Part shown: piece after piece, positions 11,501 to 25,300 of the stretch
Layout of the letters: each line of letters begins with the position of its first letter
How positions within the stretch are numbered: the first letter of the stretch is position 1
Assembly: GCA_019925095.2 (NCBI GenBank)
Contig: CM034388.1
Coordinates: 29,084,934-29,148,933, forward strand
Direction: 5' to 3'
From: Dendrolimus kikuchii
Taxonomy: Eukaryota; Arthropoda; Insecta; Lepidoptera; Lasiocampidae
DNA: 64,000 bases
Translations under genes and position numbers: made by a program
Notes under the pieces: model-generated
The model's database searches: none
Seen by the model: only the letters and a program-made list of their open reading frames with translations
Told to the model about the DNA's origin: nothing

Positions 11501-13085
11501 CCAAGAACTGACTTCTGCCGCTTATATGAATCCGGTAGCCATTTACACCATGCCAGTACGAAGCCAGTACTAGCTTCTTTCGAATTTGAAGTAATAGCTT
11601 AATCAGCTTTAAAAAAAACATATAATTATTTACTTTATTTTCAATAATAATTTATAATTATAGATAAATGGAGACAAAATATAGCAAGTTCTTTTTTTAT
11701 TTATTACGAAGAACATACAACTTTTGGGAGAGAATTTTTAAATGGGGGTTTTGCTACGCAGTATCGTTAAGTGAATATTAAAATTGATTAAAAATTAATA
11801 AAAGAGCGTGGAATCGATTATTATAGAATTATAAAAAAAAAGTATAGAATTATTTTAGTTCACTGCCATGTGACGATAGAAATTTTAGGGTAGGAATTGA
11901 TACTTTCAAAAACAATATGAACAGTATTTAAACAATTTAATGGCAGGTTATCCCAATATATTCTTTGGAAAGTTAATTTTTAAGAGTCAATTATATATTT
12001 ATGTCCCGCAAAAATATACGCCACAAATTAATACTCAAATGTTCATAAAATGGTAACTTTTAATTAATTAGATAAAAAACCAGAGCATTTTTCGATTTAT
12101 TTTCTAATTTCAATATTTATTAAAACTAAAATATTGTGCCATAAATTTATTTTTAAAAGATTTTACTAGATAATATGTTGATAATGAATACTTTTATCAT
12201 TAATTAACAATAAAGTAAAATGAGTTGCACGGATTCATGCATTTTGCACTTAGTGCTTATGAAAATTGGGATAACCTCCCTTTAAAGATTGTTTCCAATT
12301 TAAATTTATACTTGATACCATGAAAGAAGAATGTTAGGAATGACAATCTCAGTAAGTAATACATTACAGTATTTTTTTTTTCTTGTTTGTAAATATAGCT
12401 CTGAACCATTTGCATTTTTAGCCAGCCTGATGTATTCGCGAATGGCAATTTTGAAAATTATTTTCATTAAAAAGTTTCAGTCAAAGTGGTAGGTCTTTGA
12501 CTGACGCCAAACCAATGAGTTCTTGTGGCAGCTCGGAAAAGCACGTTTCAACTAAACAGTTGAGGTTTTTAACACAAACACATAATTCTTAGCTAAAAAT
12601 AGGCGATATCCTATTGTATATTTTAATCAGTATTTATACTCTTTAAAAATATAACTAATATAATAATAACTGCACACTAAAACCTCAGTCTTCAAGTTCC
12701 CGCCAAAAACTCCAAAATTCTTATGCGCACCACGCCTTAAAAATGGAACATGAGTGTTGGATGCCATTCTCATGTCACACACTTCGATCCTCTACAATCT
12801 AGCGTTCCCGCGATAATGTAGAGTACCCATAAGACTTTAATTTTTGACCATATGTTTAAAAAAATAATATAACGTTTATCGGAAATTTTAATGATGTTTA
12901 TCAGACTGCAAAAGTAACTAATTGCGCCCTTTGCTTAACAGTAAAAATGTAGGATTCATGAGTTTTAGAATCATATTTTTAGGGATGTATTGTCACCTAG
13001 CATTCTTCTATGCTTGATACATTGATAAAAAACCAAAACCTAGCACCGTAGAAAAAAATCAAACATAAAACCAAGAAACAAATGT
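8590..13085. other. Long AT-rich intergenic interval
   Basis: No gene, RNA or well-bounded element recognised in about 4.5 kb. An imperfect inverted pair at 9019-9117 (ACCCCAGGACTGTGATTGGC against a complement near GTGCTAATCACTGGGTGGGG) may be a small decayed MITE. Part of 12.5-13.1 kb could be 3' UTR of the channel gene that ends at 13086. Confidence 0.45.
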
Positions 13086-13387
13086 TTAGTGGACCCTTAT
13101 ATCCCTGGCATGCACTGGAGTAGTATCTTCAGGGCTGGGGCTATCATCAAGATGCGGTCGGATCTGAACCACAGACCTACGCTGGTCGTGATGATTATAA
13201 TCATCTCTCATAACCAGACCCCCGATGCCGTATCCTGGACCCATCATCCCTGAACCACTCAGCCTCATCTTCTCCGGGTCTTCGTCCAGTTTTACAGATG
13301 AAAAGACCGTACTTAGGTTAAGTTGCGGTATGTCGTAGAAGACCGTCAATGTCAGCATCAGGAATGTCAGGCCCATAAATAAGTAGA
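13086..13387 (-). CDS. K2P channel exon 5 (M4 and C-tail)
   Basis: The acceptor is TTTCTTTCCAG. It begins within M4 ([11 protein letters not shown]), then a cytosolic tail rich in Gly, Met, Asp and Arg ending at TAA 13088-13086. The tail has RRS and SPSPED stretches that could be phosphorylated (inference). Confidence 0.9.
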
Positions 13388-16300
13388 CTGGAAAGAAAAA
13401 TTGTTTATTTACTATTAAATAATAGTTTCAAAAAGGAGTAGGGGAAGGCAGAGTAGATGCTGGGAGAACGAGCTCCGGCGTACTGCTGCGACTGCTTACT
13501 GTCGACCTACTTCCCTAGACAAGTAGCACTGGCATGAGTTAGAGGGGGCCAGAGTCTAGAGTGCTAGTAGGCACTCTGAGAGGAGCCTTATCTAAGAGTC
13601 TCTGTAGTATCTGTCTTTCTTCTTTATATACAATTTTTTTCTGTTCTTGTATATGTCATTGATCACCTAAACCAGTGGTTCCCAAACTTATTTAGTAAAC
13701 TGCCCACTTTGAGAAAAAATTCTTTTTTAGCGCCCCCATTTTTTTCACCTACTTAAAACCACTATAAAAAACAAAAACTTGTTAAAAGATAATTGTCCGC
13801 GATCTATTATTTACGAAAATTACCTATCTAGGAATACTAATAACTATTAAAATGCGAAAGTGTGTCTGTTACTTTTTTATTTGTTTGTTTGTGTCTACTT
13901 TCATTTCGAAACGGAGCGACCGATTGACATAATTTTTATTTCATTTATTCAATCAAACAGGACAGATATATGAATTACGCGGAGAGAAATATCGATCCAA
14001 GTTTAAGCAATCTCTTAATTAATATTAGTTGATGTTCACAAGTTGTAGTCGAGAGTCGAGAGTTCAGTCGGTGTCTAAGAGCCCTCCTAGCTAGATGAAA
14101 TTATAAATCACCCCCCAAGCCTCTACACAACGCCCCCATTTTTTTCTGAGTCTCTTACCGCCCCCCTTTAGGCCTGCAGCGCCCACAAGGGGGCGTTATC
14201 GCCCTCTTTGAGAAAGGATGTCCTAAACTATTCGATTGGTTCTTATAGATTTTGATGACAAAATACACAATATAGTATATCGTATACTGCAAATGCGTAG
14301 TTTTAATAGTGTAAATTCGGCCTCATATCTGTAAGTTTCTAAGGCTGAACACCGGAAACATCCTTTTACGGTGTATTGCTAAATCATAGCGCGCGTTTAG
14401 CCTTAAAGGCTTACATGTGTTAGACCGGCCTAAAAGTAATACTCACAAGTGGTTGCGACCTTGTACAGCGGTCGGTAAGCTTGTCCGGGTGAGTCTCCTG
14501 GGATGTAGTCTCCGAGTCCAATGGTGGTGAGTGATATAAAGCAGTAGTACAAGGAATCCAGGAAATCCCATTCAGTCTCCAGGTATGCGAAGATCGCCGC
14601 AGGCACAACCAAGCAGAACACCAGGAAGACGGTCACTGAGAAAAACAAAATACATACATACATACATAACTTCACGCCAGTACCCTTGCGGGGTAGGCAC
14701 GAACAACAGAGCGCCATTCAGGCTTTTTCTTACACACCTCACTTGCTTCTTTGACATTCATAGCTCTTGTCATGCACGCTCGTCTGTTCTTAAGGCTCCT
14801 GACATCACCTTCTGCTAGTACACGATCAATTTGATCATGGAAGGTGTGTCGTGGCCTTCCACGACTTCTGCATCCATCCACTTTTGCATTGTATATCTGT
14901 TTAGTCATTCTTTCCACATGCCCGAACCACCGGAGCATTCCTTTCCTTACCTTCACCCCGACACTCTCTTTCAGACCAACTCTCATTCTTACTTCGGTAT
15001 TACTAATGCGGTCCGCGAGCGTCACTCCGCAGATTTTGCGCAGTGCTCGCATGTCGACCGCGTTTACTCTACTTTCATGCTCTCTCTTCCATACCCAACT
15101 CTCGCTTCCATACGTGAGCGTGGGTACCAGCACCGCGTTGTGTATGGCAAGCTGGGCCTAGAAGTTTACCTAACGCTCCATACACACTATTCCCCAAATT
15201 CACTCTTCTTTCTATATCTTCTTATATATATCTTCTTTATATATATAGAAAAACAAAATCTATTATCAAATTCCAATTTCAATTAGTAATAAAAAAATCA
15301 GAAGTACGTCTGATTTTTTTGACATTTTGAAAGTATAATGAAATGATTAAAAGAATCCTATACACATATTATTATATTAGTACTGCATAGTATAGCATAG
15401 TGGAGTAGTATGTATAGTAAGCATGTAACATACATGTTTATATTTACGGCCTTACTTATAATAACCTCGCTAAGAAACGATTAGCCATCTTTTAAGTAAG
15501 AGAATCAGAATTAGACCCTAATCAATGAATATCTTTTTTTTCACTTATAAACGTGTATTACCTGTTGTTTACCTAAGAGGAGCACAGATAAACGAAATTT
15601 GAATGACTAACGTAGGTTGTACCCAAAATATTCGACTAAAGAGGAGTTTATGGGTAAGATTTTCACTAATCAGTTACTGAGCAGTTTCTTTAAATTTAAG
15701 AAACGATTATAAGTAAGGCCCTAAATGTCTAGTTTTAAGTTATGGTGAACAATATAAGGGTTTTCATTCATTCATTCATTCATTCATGTTCATATTTTCA
15801 CATTTTATATAGGTAGAAATATAATAATATCAGCCCATAAATGTCCCACTGCTGGGCTCGGGCCTCCCATTATAGGGAACGGACAGTATACCCGCCACGC
15901 TTGTCTAAGGCGGCTTGGCAGGTTTGACACATCTGTTATCTCGATGTGCAGGTTGCATCTCGATGTTTTCCTTCACCGTTGTTAGCACGTGTTAATTTTA
16001 ACAATATGCGCATTAGATCAGAAAACAGACTGACTAAGTGGTGCGTTCCGGCCAGGATCGAACCCACGCCCTCTGAGTTCGGGAAGTGTGCTAGCCATTA
16101 CGCTACCACGACTTTATATAGGTATCGAGTCCGAATGGTAAACGACCACTTGTTCGGTTATACCTACTCTGTGTATTTTTTTTTTTTTGGATTTTATGGC
16201 TTGGCAGCTAGGCCTTTAAGCCAGATTCAATGTAGTTTCTTCATTTTCTCAAACCTATGTGTAGCACAGCTGAACCTTTAGGTTATCAGCTAGTGCCATT

Positions 16301-19300
16301 CAACGGAGTTCTTGTGACAACTCAAAAGGCCACATTTGACTTTACAGTTCAAATTTCTCACAAAACACATAATTATTACTCAAAAACTATCAATATCCTA
16401 CAACTATTGTTCATTTTAGAGTAATTTTACACATTTTTAGAAAATAATACTGCACAGCACAACGTCTCCTTTCAGTTCCCGCCAAAAACTCCCCTACTCT
16501 GTGTGTTTGGGAATGAACTGTTAAGGCTCGAGCAATGCTAACGTCCTTGAGGATTTCTCGGGTGATAGCGGGGATTCATACACACACATTTTTTTTGATA
16601 AATCATTGATCAATAAATACCAACGAAAAGTTGTTTCGTTTGCACTGCACTTTCGATATTTTGCAGCAACAGGAGCCTTAACACTGATATGAATATTTGT
16701 TAAAGCTGAACAATAGGATAGTTTATGTAGTATAAGTACTATAGCACTACTTCTACTCTACTCTATTTATAAATAGATTTATTGCATAGTAAGCGAAAAT
16801 TTCACGTATTGTTGTCAAGTATTAATTCCAAAAATATACAATAAAAATCTTCACAAGAAACCTGTTTATTATTTAATGTAGTCAAGTCGTGGTATCGCCA
16901 TCTCTTGTTCGAATTTCAATACACATTCTTGATACATGCATATTCTTTCTCTTTTTGTGTAATAGTATGTATATATATCTATCTCTGTCCCGGCAATTTC
17001 CTTTTACAACTTGAAATACGTCGCCATTTTGTCGTCGGATTCGTTTGTGGTGTTAAAAAGACACAGGTAAGAAATAAACTAAATGGCGGCTGCCCTAAAA
17101 AGTGATAGGTATTGTTTGAATGATTGATTAAGGGGGTTTCAATTTCCGTGCATGTGTGTGTGATATCTGCGTCTGAGAAGCCAAAGTGGAAGTTCTTCGT
17201 CGAAGGTCTGGGTGAGTATAATTATGTAATTAATGTATTTATTTTTGTTATTACATACATACATACATAACTTCACGCCAGTTCCCTTGCGGGGTAGGCA
17301 TGAACAACAGAGCGCCATTTAGGCCCATTCTTACACACTTCACTTGCTATTAGAATTTAATCTAATTTAGTCTAATTTTTGTTATTAGACAAACATTTAC
17401 ACAACTGAAGACAACAAAATTACACTATTAGCTGCAGCGGCTTTGTGTGTATGGAACATCCGGGGGTCTTTTTTACCAGCGGATTCCGCACGCACAAAAC
17501 CCTTTTAACAATTTTATAATTTGACGGCCTCTGTGGTTGAGCGGGCTAAGCCTTTGCCGGCGTACCTCACTGCAACGCAGAGGTTCCGGGTTCGATTCCT
17601 GGTATAGTAAATTTCGGAAACGTATTTTCTCCGTTATTTACTATGGTCTGGGTGTCTGGGTTCGGCCCCAGAGTAGTCCGTTGTATATTACCCATAACAC
17701 AAGCGTAACTTGCTTAATTTGGGGATATACAATGTGTGTGTTTGTCTGCCGATTATTATTATTATTATAATTATTTAATAATGTTTGATTTATGTTTTAT
17801 ATATATATATAATTTTTTTTGACACTTCTTTTTTTAAGGGCACGCTCGAATGTTGTAAGTTCATAATTGTTTGTATCTCCCCCCCTATTTTCAATTTTCT
17901 GATTAGCACTCATTACACTTATATCACGATTTTGTAAATGTAAGCTCACTTAGAAATTGTTTTTCTTTTTGGGTGGGTGGGCTTACGGCACATTTATTTA
18001 TTACTTGAGATACAAAATTAATTTTGGGTGGTTATAAAAAAAAATAACCACGAAGGCTAAGGCGGGTGCTCTGCTTCGCTTCGCACCCGCCTTTAGCCTT
18101 CTAACCTATATTAAAAAAGTTTGGAATTGTTCATAATAAATAAATGTGCCAAGTATCTATACCCCACCCTTTTTTTTAATTATTTCATTTTTTTCAGTTT
18201 TTAAGGCAATTTGTCGATATTTTATAAAAGTCCTGTATATAATACAACTAACCAATAATAAATAAGTGTACAAGCCGGATGGTGAACGGCCGGTATAAGT
18301 GTCCCAATGAAGCGTTGAGCGCCCTCAGCAGTGCCGTCGCTGGCAACAACAGGTGCTCCACCAGCGCTGACAGGAGTACCAGGGTCAATGGAATCCCCAG
18401 TAGAGCATACCCCATGCAGAACAGCTTCCCAGGCTTCGACAGAGGCGTCACATGGCCGTAGCCTGGAAATAATAAATGAAGATTCTAGATTTGATATATA
18501 CTTATTACTAGGATATGCTCGTGACTTCATCCACGCATGAGTTGAAATTCCCGCGGGATTCTCGGGGCATAAACGGCCTCTGTAATAGTCAGCATTTTAC
18601 GAACGAACAACTGCGGCCTAATACTTAGCAACACATTATAGTCATATATGTTAAGTAATTAAATCAGTGTCATTACAGCGCTCGTTGGGTTTGGTATTTC
18701 TTACATTTTACCCTTCCCTCCTATACTAAAACTGTATACACACTACAGTTTTTTGGTCCTTCGAGTTTTTACGGTTTTGTGATCCTCGATCTGTAAGCCT
18801 AGCGCGCGGTTTGGCTTCTTACAGGGTCATCGCGCGTGAACTATCATATTTTGGACATTTTTATTTTCACAAACAGTGAATATTTCATAGAGTCAGTGAC
18901 AAGACAGTTGCGGCTTTATACTACTAACATTTACAATTACATAGTTAAATACATTTTTTTTACAAACTTACAATTATTTTACAACCAGTATATATAATAA
19001 ATAAATTCAGTGACAAGACAGTTGCTAAATTTTAATATCAGTGTGTGACGATCCTACTTCTCTGTGCATCATCGTCGCCTCACAGGGAGATAGAAAGCAA
19101 CATTCTCAGCGGTCTTCAGCTCCATCACATAAGTATCCTGATATCAAGTAAGGTCTTTTATTTTTTATAATTATAACAATGGAGAAGCTCCTACAGAAAC
19201 AAGTGGAGACCCTGGAGGCCATCAAACAAATCGAACGTAACTTCGGTAAGGACTCGTCTAGCCGCAAAACACGGCAATATCTAGACGAACGCATCGATAG

Positions 19301-22300
19301 GCTAGATAGGCTCTGGGCGGAATTTTCATCTGGTAACGACAAATTATCTCCATATGTGAATTCTGACGTTCAGTACTTTGCCGAAAATCAATATGAGAAG
19401 ACGCACAAGTATTTTTTATCGGTAAGACAAAAACTCACATCGTTACGTCTTACAACACCGGGAGACATAGACGAAGGATTCGCTCTACCAGGTCCTTCCT
19501 TTAAGACACCAACTCGTCCACTAACACCAGCTCCGGAGCCACCGACTGCTACACCAAGGCAAGCGGTCGAATTATTAAACCTTCAACGCACTAACTTTAG
19601 AGCCTTCAGACGGCTAACAAGGAGCATAGAGGTAGAAAATATTAACACTAAGTGGGAGCTGGAAGACGAACTTCGAAGCCTACAGTACCGCTGGAACGAT
19701 ATAGACTCCTTGCATTTAAAAATCGATAACATCTTGCAGGGGTCTGACTCGGAATATGAAGAGGAGTTTACTTACTATGAGTGTTCTTACAAAGCACTTA
19801 AAAGAAGCTTAAACAACAAGCTAGCGTCTACAGCACACATCCAACATTCAACACCACAGCTTGATGTACCTACATTCACTGGCAGATACACGCAATGGCC
19901 TACATTTTGCGATCTCTACTCCCAGAGTATCCATAATAATAACTTGTTAACAAAATGCCAAAAAATGCAACACTTGAAGGGAAAGCTGAAGGGCGAAGCA
20001 GAGCGTCTCATTCAGCATCTATATATTTCAAACGAAAATTATGACACAGCATGGGAGTTGCTTACCCATAGATACAATAATCCCATACTACTTTTCACAA
20101 ACCACATTGAAAATTTCTTAAACCAGCCTAACATTCAGAAACAGACAGCAAACGAAATAAAACGTCTCTATGACATAACAGGGGAAAGTATTCATGGTAT
20201 TCAAAATCTGGGCATAGATACGTCTACATGGGATACCATACTTGTTCATCTCATATGTAAAAAACTAGATCAGGCGACATATGACGATTATAAGGTAGCT
20301 CGAAAATCACCACGAGAGTTACCTACTCTGGCCGAATTAATGGACTTTCTAGAGAGTAAATTTATCGCACTCGAACCATTACGGCAAAGAGAACGATCAT
20401 ATTCGTCACCACCAAACAAACACAGCAACATTTACCAGCAACCAAAGGGTTCTTACAAGCCCACCTATCAAAAATATCAGCCAAAAGAAAATCACCAGAG
20501 ACGAGAGTTTCAATCATCCGCAACAGGGTACGTGTGTAATTGCCCTTATTGCAACAACAAACATGTTTTGTATAAATGTGGAAAATTTTTGAAATTGACA
20601 CCGGATGCCAAACTGCGGTCAATTTCGCAATTGCAAGTTTGTAGAAATTGTCTTTATAAACACATAGACAACAAATGCAATTCGACAAAAACATGTAAAA
20701 TATGTCACTGCAAACACAGCACAATACTACATGACGCATTTAGCATGAGCGGCGAGTTACCTACAACTCCCGCAAGCCCTACGCCACGTGTTCCTGGCCC
20801 AAGCCGTGGTGCCACATTGACAGCACGGGAACATAATGCTAACCACGTCGCCAGCGAAGAAGAAGAGATTTTACTAACAACCCTCTTAGTCAGAGCGAAG
20901 GCGGCTGATGGTACATATATCACATTAAGAGCCTTGCTGGACCAAGGCTCTCAAATTTCACTTATCTCAGAGAACGCGGTACAACAATTAGGGCTACCCC
21001 GGCAACATTACCATGCTTCGGTGTTTGGGGTAGGTCATGGGTCGAAACCAAGTAGAGGCATAGTCACCTTGGAACTTCAGTCTATCTACGACGACTATAA
21101 ACTCAACACACAAGCATTAGTACTTCCACGAGTAATAAATAATTTACCTAACATTTCCTTTAAAAAACAACCCTGGGAGCACATACAACATTTACAATTA
21201 GCTGATCCAGAATACAACATTTCAAGAACTATTGATTTATTATTAGATGCCAGTGTTTATTCAGACATACTTATGAGTGGTCTTATTAAGGGACCGACCA
21301 TGGCTCCTATTGCACAACAGACAAGACTGGGCTGGATCATATCCGGGAACGTACGGACCTTTAATTGCCACGTCGTTCTTAACAATATAAAAGATCTTTC
21401 GCAATACTGGGAAATGGAAGAGATAAGCGACACGACATCAGCACTCACACCAGAAGAACAGTACTGCGAGGACTTATACCAGTCGTCTACAAGAAGATTG
21501 GAAGATGGGAGATATGAAGTCGCACTCCCTATGAAACTTCAATTTAAACAAAATCTTGGATTGTCGAAACCAAAAGCTATTGCACAATTTCATAGCATTG
21601 AAAATAAATTTAAACAAAATAAAAATTTCGCGGACAGTTACAAACAGTTCATGTTAGACTATGAAATACTAGGTAATATGAAACGTGTTGAAAACAATAA
21701 TAATGTGTCCTGCTATCTACCTCATCATGGTGTACTGAAGCCTGACTCCTCAACAACACAATTAAGAACAGTTTTTAATGCCTCATCAAAAACATCGAGC
21801 GGTTACAGTTTGAACGATTTGATGGAGCGGGGTCCCAACCTACAAAGGGACTTACAAAGCCTTTTACTCACCTGGCGCCAGCATAAATACGTCATCTCAG
21901 CAGACATTGAGAAGATGTTTCGTCAGATATTAATACGAGAAAGGGATCAAGATCTTCAGCGTATCATTTGGAGAACATCAGCACATGAACCATTAAGCGA
22001 ATACAAGCTTACAACTATCACTTACGGGACAAAGGCAGCACCATATCTTGCCATGCGAACACTCAAACAGTTAGCACTCGACAATGAAGAGGCACAGCGG
22101 TACCCAATGGCCACAAAGGCCTTAAAAAATTCATTTTATATGGATGACCTTTTGGAAGGTGGAGATAGCTTAGAACAAACTAGAACATTACAGTACGAGC
22201 TAATACAAATTTTAAAAGAAGCAGGAATGAATATTAGAAAGTGGTCCAGCAACTCCCTGGATCTGGTAAAGGATCTCCCTACAAATAGTCTTGCCGTTCC

Positions 22301-25300
22301 ACTTCACTTTAAAAACATTGAGTCGAGGAAAACACTTGGACTAAGTTGGAAACCTGATTCGGATACATTTACCTTTCAAAACAGATTTGAACAATTACAA
22401 GAAAACACACAACTGACAAAACGACAACTTCTGTCATATATTTCTAAAATATATGACCCCCTAGGATGGCTTTCTCCACTAACAATTAGAGCAAAACTCT
22501 TATTTCAAAACACATGGCTAAATAACTCGACTACATGGGATGGACAACTTCCGGATGAAATAAAGGAAGCCTGGAACCAATTAAACCATGATTTTCAACA
22601 TTTAAATACATTTGAAATACCTAGATATTTAGGACAAAAACAAACATATACTTTACATGCATTTTGCGATGCTTCAGAAAAGGTATATGCTTGCGCAATT
22701 TATGTCGTAACAAATAACAATAAAGGTGAGTGCACATCGAGACTGGTAACTGCAAAAACAAAATTAGCACCAGTAAAAACCAAATTAACGCTACCTAGAT
22801 TAGAATTATGTGGAGCAGTACTTCTTACAAGACTGCTAAAGAAGGTGATGGAGACATTAACATGTGATAAGATCGAAACCTTCGCATGGACCGACTCCAT
22901 GATTGTGCTCGGCTGGATACACGGGGGGGCGAATAGATGGAAACAATTTGTCTCAAACAGAGTACAGACCATCATAACAGTAGTTCCACCATCACATTGG
23001 CACCACGTGTCCTCCGCAGAGAACGCCGCAGATTGCGCTACAAGAGGCTTAAGCGCAAATCAGTTACAAGGTCACTCTTTGTGGTGGGAAGGCCCACGCT
23101 GGCTGAAGAATTTTCATGAAGATCAGATTGGTAAAATAACATATCCATATCCTCAAATTGAAACAAAGAAACTCAGTGTACACGCAGCCTTATGTGAAAA
23201 TAAAAACTTCATAATTAAATTATTAAATGATATGCAGTCTATACGGCGCGTGGCGACAACAATTGGATGGCTATCACGTTACATTGAATGGTTGCGAAAC
23301 AAACAAAACATACCTATACAAGGGTACCTCACTAACATGGAAATTAATCACTCTTACAACTTAATTATAAAAACAGTACAATTTATGGAATTTCAAGAAG
23401 ACTTTACTCGATTAAAAGGGAAGCAATGTGTGAAAAGAAACAGTAAACTCATTTGTCTCAACCCTTATTTAGATGAAAAGGACGGACTATTAAAAGTCGG
23501 CGGGCGTCTTAGCAACTCTCATCTTAGCCAATCAGCAAAACATCCAATAATTTTACCAAGCCACAGTCGTCTTACAGACCTTATAATACGACAAGCACAT
23601 TTGACTACACTACATGGTGGACCAAGCCTTACATTGACACACATAAGAGAAAAGTATTGGATTCTCAGCGGGCTCCGTACAGTCAAACGGGAGCTTAACA
23701 AGTGCGTTACGTGCAGGAAACATAGTGACCAAAGCAGGCCACCAATTATGGCAGACCTACCAGCGCCTCGAGTAACACCTTCACGCCCATTTACACACGC
23801 AGGTGTCGATTTTACAGGACACTTTGACATTAAAGCCAACAAAGGACGTGGAGTGAGGACACACAAAGGGTATGTAGCAGTATTTGTGTGCCTTTCAACG
23901 AAGGCGGTACATCTGGAACTTGTGTCTGACCTTAGTACTCCAGGATTTTTGGCAGCATTTCGTCGATTTTGTGCCCGTAGGGGAACGCCCAGTCACGTTT
24001 ACAGCGACAATGGCACCAACTTTGTAGGAGCAAATAGATTATTAAAGAAAGAGTATCAAGAGATAGCACAGTCAATAAACAGGGACTTCTTCAACAATAT
24101 AAAGGAATACAATATACAGTGGACTTTTAACGCACCTGCATACCCTTCAGCAGGTGGACTGTGGGAGGCAGCAGTCAAAAGCTTTAAGTACCATTTACGT
24201 AGAGTGATAGGCGAACAAAAACTCACGTATGAGGAGTTTATAACATTACTCCATCAGATTGAGGCTTGCCTAAACTCACGCCCATTGATCACGGTCAACG
24301 AAAATTCATCTGACATTTGTCTCACACCGGGACACTTCCTGATTGGTGATACATTACTGTCTAGGCCACAAACAGATTCTGGTAACATTAATTTAACAAC
24401 TAGATGGCGTATGATACAAGCCATGAACAAAGATATTTGGAAGGCATGGTCATCTGATTACCTTAAACAGCTGCAGGCAAGAACAAAATGGAGAACTCCT
24501 ACAAAAAACATCGAAGTAGAAGACATTGTGCTCGTCAAGGAAGAGAATCTACCCCCCGGTAAATGGGCGTTAGGGAGAGTAGTAGATGTGCATCCCGGGA
24601 AAGATGGACATGTCAGGGTTGTCTCTCTAAAAACAAAACATGGGGTGATTAAAAGGCCTGCACTAAAACTCTCTGTATTGCCAGTGAAGAAAGATGAGGA
24701 TGAAACAAGTCTCGAACAGGGTGATGAAACTAGTCGACCCAGACGTTCGACTAGGAAGGGGGCTTTTCATTACATGACAATGGCACTTCTCCTTCTTATG
24801 GCTGTAATTATGCCCGTAGAATGTACTTACAGCATCTCACCATTCGACAAAAATCAGAGCATTTATTTTGATAAAATGTACGACATGAACATTATACGAG
24901 ATGAATGGAAATTAATTATATATTATAACATGTCAAGTTATTGGAGTGGCTTACATAACATTGAAAATTACGTCACACACTTGGACAATTATTTACGAAA
25001 AAATGGTCTGGCTTCTCAATATAAAAGTATTGTCTACCAACTTAAACATGAAATTTCGGAAATAGAACATTATAACAGCATTCTACAAAACCAAATTAGT
25101 AAGAGACAGAAAAGAGGCTTAATAAATGGTGTTGGTTACTTGGCAAATAGTTTGTTTGGTGTATTAGACGACTCTTTCGCCCAAAAATATGAAAAGGATA
25201 TACAACAAATTACACAAAATGAAAACCATTTACAACAGTTATTCAAAAACCAAACTAGTGTTTTGGAGGCTCAATATAACATTATGCGAAGAAACGAAGA

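Noticed and set aside
14831..15286. Plus-strand ORFs across the RTE-like copy (also at 35049, 47926, 48216, 59065)
   Set aside because: They recur in every RTE-like copy as antisense shadows of the real C-terminal coding frame.
17523..17600. Possible functional tRNA gene
   Set aside because: Box A and box B are present, but no cloverleaf with a proper acceptor stem is evident and the sequence continues as a SINE body present in other copies.
20362..20739. Antisense ORF in the BEL1 gag region
   Set aside because: Shadow of the long sense polyprotein; Cys-rich only because it opposes the zinc-knuckle codons.
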